Source: Methanobacteriota archaeon
GTDB taxonomy: Archaea; Methanobacteriota; Methanobacteria; Methanobacteriales; Methanobacteriaceae
Reading direction: 5' to 3'
Assembly: GCA_023436175.1 (NCBI GenBank)
Contig: JAEZKE010000155.1
Location: 1-7,984, forward strand
DNA: 7,984 nucleotides
Shown here: positions 5,680 through 7,984 of the stretch, in pieces
How positions within the stretch are numbered: the first letter of the stretch is position 1
Layout: every line of letters begins with the position of its first letter
Notes under the pieces: generated by a model
The model's input: only the letters and a program-made list of their open reading frames with translations
What the model was told of the DNA's origin: nothing
Database searches by the model: none
Position numbers and translations under genes: made by a program

Positions 5680-5816
5680 ACTTTAAAAATCAAATGGTTT
5701 TAATGCTCTCGAAATCTATGATTTCCGAAAGTTCGGAAAATGTTTACAAAATCAAAGATTTTGTAACCGCGAAAACTTCATTTTCGCATGCTGTGCATTT
5801 TCCTCAACTTTAAAAA
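5680..5816. repeat. 10-bp direct repeat flanking palindrome array B
   Basis: ACTTTAAAAA occurs at 5680-5689 and 5807-5816, one copy on each side of array B, and both copies are preceded by an ATTTTC-containing stretch. The sequence is A/T-rich, so chance is possible, but the length matches the 10-bp direct repeat that brackets array C. Confidence 0.4.
5709..5803. repeat. Palindrome array B, downstream of htpX
   Basis: Palindromes at 5711-5725 (6 bp, loop TAT), 5723-5738 (7 bp, 2-nt loop), 5744-5766 (10 bp, loop AAA) and 5769-5787 (7 bp, 5-nt loop). The arms GGAAAATG (5735-5742) and CATTTTCC (5796-5803) are complementary and enclose the last two palindromes, so these appear inserted inside an older one. 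Positions 5711-5740 match array C at 7605-7635 with two substitutions and one single-base indel. The array lies in gene-free DNA. Confidence 0.75.
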
Positions 5817-5819
5817 AAT

Positions 5820-6020
5820 TTACCGCATATTTATAAAAAGTATTAAATCTAAAATAAACAGTCAAAAATATTGATTTCATCACATTTACAAAATAATTCA
5901 CCTGAAAAAAGACAGATATTAAAAAATGAATCACAAAAAAATAGAAATTAAACAGATGAAACAGAACAATATTATCTAGTTATATCCATTAATCATCTGA
6001 TACCTTTAGCTAATTAAAAT
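5820..6020. other. AT-rich spacer with no gene seen
   Basis: The spacer between array B and the 3' end of the marker 14 gene. Frames in it are short, Phe/Lys/Asn-rich and lack ribosome binding sites. No RNA gene or repeat is evident. Confidence 0.5.
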
Positions 6021-6049
6021 GCATAGTTCATATTGAACATAGTATATGC
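6021..6049 (-). terminator. Possible 3' hairpin of the marker 14 gene
   Basis: Fourteen bases past the stop codon lies GTTCA-TAT-TGAAC (6026-6038), enclosed by GCATA (6021-6025) and TATGC (6045-6049). On the minus strand ATGCATTTTAATT follows it. This could be a terminator or 3'-end stabiliser. It has the same stem plus 3-nt loop form as the palindrome arrays. Confidence 0.35.
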
Positions 6050-6062
6050 TGCATCAAAACAA

Positions 6063-7544
6063 CTAATCTATCATACCCTTTTGTTTCTGCAGTTTTCTTC
6101 GCTGACCCAGTATACATGCACCACCCTGTTTTCCGCCGATAGGAATATGTGGTGTTCCCATAGAATTCATACACCTTGCCATTACAGCAGCACCCATTGC
6201 AAGTGCATCTGATACAAAGATAGTACCACTAAATTTATCCTTAGAATAATCAAGGACAAATTCAGGTTTTCTTCCAGTTATTCCAGCCCTTCCGGTTACC
6301 CCAAGCATGGACCCCTGTTCAATAACTCCCTCTTCAAAAGCTTCATCACCCAGCCTTTTTACAATATTTGCACTTACATAGTCAAGTGTTGCAAAAAGCG
6401 TGTGTATTCCACTTTCAGCGTAAATTTTATGACCTATATCTATTAATTTAGGGATTTTATCCCCATTTTTACCTACATCACACCCTATAAGGGTTGTTCC
6501 AGCGTCATATGCTGCCTTTGGATCTACAGGTACTGTTCCAAATCTATCCCTGTTTTCAGGAACTTTTCTTATATCTATATAATCATGAACACGTGCAGCA
6601 TATTCTTCAGCTGCTTTCCAGTCTGCTTTTTTTAATATGTCTCTTGAATAAAGGTCTAAAGCTGCTCCACCCCTTTTATCCACTTTTTCTGTTCCACGTA
6701 TTATTGCATCAGATACGGCCCCTGCAAGCCCGCAGAAGTTCCCAATTGTCCTTGCATAAGGTTCTTGTCCGTTTGTTATCCTTCCCGCAAGTGTGGTCCC
6801 AAAATCCATTGAAACACAGGGATTACGAAAATCAATATCTGTCCATTTAGAACCAACCTTAATACCCGCAGTAACAAGTTCTCCCTCCATCTCATTTGCA
6901 ACAACTGCTTTTCCTGTGGGTGGAAGTACACTTACAACAGCACCGTCAAACATGACCTTTTCAATCAAGGTGTAATCCCTTAATCTTTCAGGAAAGCTTT
7001 CTTTAGACATTGCAGGTGCCATTTTGCTTGGGGGGATTCCTGCATCAAGACATCCATCTGCAAGAGCAATTATAAGATCCCCAACTTCTTTAGGTGAAGC
7101 AAATCCTGCTGTAACTCCTGTTGAACGCACTACAAAATCTAAATCTTTATCTATGTCAATTTTAGAACGCTTTATTGACTCAAGAATGGTATCTCTCACC
7201 ATTTCAGAAACAGACTCTTTTGTAAGTTCTACTTCCCATACAGTTTCACCAAAGACATCTTCTCCAGGCTTTGGAGGCCTGATATCCCTGGTCATTTTAA
7301 CTGTTTTGTCAAGAAGATAAGTTTTACTTGTCTCAAGGTTTGTAGCTGTAAGAATACATTTTGTGGTTGTGTTTCCAAGTTCTACAGAAGCCACAATATA
7401 ATAAGTTTCAGGCTTGGTTGAAAGACCTGCACCCGCTCTTTTTTTGGTAAATGCTGTTGATTTTACATCTTCAATAGATACATACCTACTTTTTGCTATA
7501 ACTGGTTTTGGACCTCTACTGAATATTTTCCCAAATAATGACAA
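6063..7544 (-). CDS. Methanogenesis marker protein 14 (ASKHA-like)
   Basis: This belongs to the methanogenesis marker 14 family (DUF2114, from memory), conserved across methanogens and without an assigned reaction. TTG 7544 gives 493 aa: MSLFGKIFSRGPKPV, a linker, then SVELGNTTTKCILT (about 53-66), which resembles the phosphate-1 loop of the ASKHA (actin/sugar kinase/Hsp70) ATPase fold. Later pieces VRSTGVTAGFASPKEVGDLI, CVSMDFGTTLAGRIT and a Gly/Ala-rich end (SDALAMGAAVMARCMN) fit a second phosphate loop and the closing subdomain. I chose TTG because GGAGG (7552-7556) stands 7 nt upstream; the frame extends to ATG 7586, but that part is palindrome array. It lies downstream of an mtrH-like gene on the same strand with its own promoter. 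ASKHA proteins such as RACo reactivate corrinoid proteins, so a corrinoid-linked role is a guess from fold and context. Confidence 0.88.
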   Translation of the reverse strand: MSLFGKIFSRGPKPVIAKSRYVSIEDVKSTAFTKKRAGAGLSTKPETYYIVASVELGNTTTKCILTATNLETSKTYLLDKTVKMTRDIRPPKPGEDVFGETVWEVELTKESVSEMVRDTILESIKRSKIDIDKDLDFVVRSTGVTAGFASPKEVGDLIIALADGCLDAGIPPSKMAPAMSKESFPERLRDYTLIEKVMFDGAVVSVLPPTGKAVVANEMEGELVTAGIKVGSKWTDIDFRNPCVSMDFGTTLAGRITNGQEPYARTIGNFCGLAGAVSDAIIRGTEKVDKRGGAALDLYSRDILKKADWKAAEEYAARVHDYIDIRKVPENRDRFGTVPVDPKAAYDAGTTLIGCDVGKNGDKIPKLIDIGHKIYAESGIHTLFATLDYVSANIVKRLGDEAFEEGVIEQGSMLGVTGRAGITGRKPEFVLDYSKDKFSGTIFVSDALAMGAAVMARCMNSMGTPHIPIGGKQGGACILGQRRKLQKQKGMID

Positions 7545-7551
7545 TGAAATA

Positions 7552-7556
7552 CCTCC
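7552..7556 (-). promoter_or_regulatory. Shine-Dalgarno site of the marker 14 gene, partly inside a hairpin
   Basis: GGAGG on the minus strand, 7 nt before TTG 7544, decides the start. Its first two G (7556, 7555) are the last bases of the 8-bp stem of the nearest palindrome of array C (7555-7573), so the folded leader would partly hide it. Confidence 0.7.
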
Positions 7557-7649
7557 AAAAACTTCGTTTTTGGGGCCCTCGAACACAGTGTGTTCGGGGC
7601 ATCGGAAATCTTTGATTTCCGAATGTTCAGGAAAACTTACAGTTTTCCT
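7555..7649. repeat. Palindrome array C, in the leader of the marker 14 gene
   Basis: Four perfect palindromes, each with a 3-nt loop, stand in a row: 7555-7573 (8 bp, TTC), 7580-7596 (7 bp, AGT), 7602-7622 (9 bp, TTT) and 7629-7649 (9 bp, TAC). Spacers are 6, 5 and 6 nt, so the repeat period is about 22-27 nt while the stem sequences all differ. The array lies between the promoter and the start codon, so it should be transcribed as a chain of four hairpins. Confidence 0.8.
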
Positions 7650-7690
7650 TCAACCTCCAAAATTATTAAAACTGAAAATAGATTTAATGG

Positions 7691-7707
7691 AAAATAATAT
7701 AAATTTT
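7691..7707 (-). promoter_or_regulatory. Promoter of the marker 14 gene
   Basis: The minus strand reads AAAATTTATATTATTTT, a BRE/TATA-like core. Transcription would start near 7673, about 130 nt before the TTG, placing the whole of array C in the leader. Without the array the leader would be only about 30 nt, typical for this group. Confidence 0.5.
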
Positions 7708-7798
7708 GTGAAATTTTTTTAAAATAATTTATTTCTAATTTAAAAAGACACTTTTTTAGAAAATTCATGAAAAATAGCTCAAAAATACTGAAAACAAT

Positions 7799-7835
7799 AA
7801 AAAATAGGGAAAGAGAGCGATTTGAACCGCCTCTT
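7799..7835 (-). terminator. Hairpin-plus-U-tract terminator of the mtrH-like gene
   Basis: Twelve bases after the mtrH-like stop the minus strand reads AAGAGGCG (7835-7828), an 8-nt loop, then CGCTCTCTT (7819-7811), an 8-bp stem with one bulged T. A U6 tract (7804-7799) follows. It separates the upstream unit from the marker 14 transcript. Confidence 0.55.
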
Positions 7836-7846
7836 AAATTCAAAAC

Positions 7847-7984
7847 TTATAACAATCTGAACATTGGGTGTCCTTCGACTGCTTCTGTTCCTATATCTTT
7901 AGCTGCTTCTGCTATGAATATATCTGCCATAGCACATGCAGGGAACGCCATTTGAGCGTTTTCAATAGGACCGAATAATACGAA
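7847..7984 (-). CDS. mtrH: C-terminus of MtrH-like methyltransferase subunit, cut by the right edge
   Basis: The last 45 codons of a minus-strand gene, ending at TAA 7849-7847. The peptide FVLFGPIENAQMAFPACAMADI and then FIAEAAKDIGTEAVEGHPMFRLL matches the end of MtrH: the LxGPIEN, FPAxAMxD and closing NHP/GHP elements are all there. MtrH is the soluble subunit of the membrane Mtr complex. It transfers the methyl group of methyl-tetrahydromethanopterin to the Co(I) corrinoid on MtrA, from where it goes to coenzyme M with sodium export. The rest lies outside the window, so it cannot be told whether this is the mtr-operon copy or an MtrH-family paralogue working with another corrinoid protein. 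Confidence 0.8.
   Translation of the reverse strand, partial: FVLFGPIENAQMAFPACAMADIFIAEAAKDIGTEAVEGHPMFRLL

Larger units (their letters stand above)
7551..7662. repeat. 10-bp direct repeat bracketing palindrome array C, containing the Shine-Dalgarno site
   Basis: ACCTCCAAAA occurs at 7551-7560 and 7653-7662, 102 bp apart, immediately on each side of array C. On the mRNA strand it reads TTTTGGAGGT, so the ribosome binding site of the marker 14 gene is present twice: the working copy next to TTG 7544, and an outer copy with no proper start codon at the right spacing. It looks like a target-site duplication. Confidence 0.65.

Noticed and set aside
5752..5934. Minus-strand 60-codon frame through array B
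   Set aside because: It is Phe/Asn/Val-rich, crosses the palindromes and has no Shine-Dalgarno site.
6494..7320. Plus-strand frames opposite the marker 14 gene
   Set aside because: They are antisense shadows of a well-supported gene, without ribosome binding sites.
7545..7586. Marker 14 starting at ATG 7586
   Set aside because: Those 14 codons lie in array C and in the Shine-Dalgarno site itself. TTG 7544 has a perfectly spaced GGAGG.
7811..7835. tRNA T-arm relic or attachment site (GGTTCAAATC)
   Set aside because: The stem bases that should pair around the T-loop mismatch, and no other tRNA arms are present. A bulged terminator hairpin followed by U6 explains it better.
7637..7843. Minus-strand 68-codon frame between the mtrH-like gene and marker 14
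   Set aside because: It spans the terminator, the promoter and an array palindrome. Composition is Phe/Leu/Ile-rich spacer.

Overview
The window looks like chromosomal DNA of a methanogenic archaeon of the order Methanobacteriales, most likely Methanobacterium or a close relative. The signs are very AT-rich intergenic DNA, archaeal BRE/TATA promoters, GGTGAT- and GGAGG-type Shine-Dalgarno sites with frequent GTG/TTG starts, and the genes themselves: a two-gene sufC-sufB iron-sulfur cluster system, archaeal-type cobY, a standalone Fae, methanogenesis marker protein 14, and at the right edge the C-terminus of an MtrH-like protein of the methyl-H4MPT:coenzyme M methyltransferase.

Layout, left to right. 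A minus-strand gene is cut by the left edge and only its first two codons and Shine-Dalgarno site are inside. About 700 bases without a recognisable gene follow; they hold a TGTAC-rich stretch, an orphan promoter, a second promoter and a palindrome array leading into sufC. sufC and sufB overlap and are read rightwards, followed by fae (formaldehyde-activating enzyme family). Convergent to fae is a minus-strand pair, cobY plus a PRC-barrel protein, with overlapping ends. htpX is divergent from cobY and shares its compact promoter region. The 780-base gap after htpX holds a small minus-strand ORF interrupted by one in-frame TGA and a second palindrome array. The methanogenesis marker 14 gene is on the minus strand and has a third palindrome array in its leader. 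Its upstream neighbour is the mtrH-like gene, which ends in a terminator-like hairpin.

Several genes touch corrinoid and C1 biochemistry: MtrH transfers methyl groups onto the Mtr corrinoid, CobY activates adenosylcobinamide phosphate during cobamide assembly, Fae condenses formaldehyde with tetrahydromethanopterin-type carriers, and marker 14 looks like an ASKHA-fold ATPase. SufBC supplies Fe-S clusters and HtpX handles membrane-protein quality control.

The most unusual content is not a protein. Three intergenic regions carry clusters of short palindromes, nearly all perfect stems of 6-10 bp around a 3-nt loop. They share sequence modules and in two places look nested one inside another. 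The array before marker 14 is bracketed by a 10-bp direct repeat that contains the gene's Shine-Dalgarno sequence, as if insertion of the array had duplicated the ribosome binding site. This suggests a small modular mobile or amplifying palindromic element that reshapes 5' leaders.
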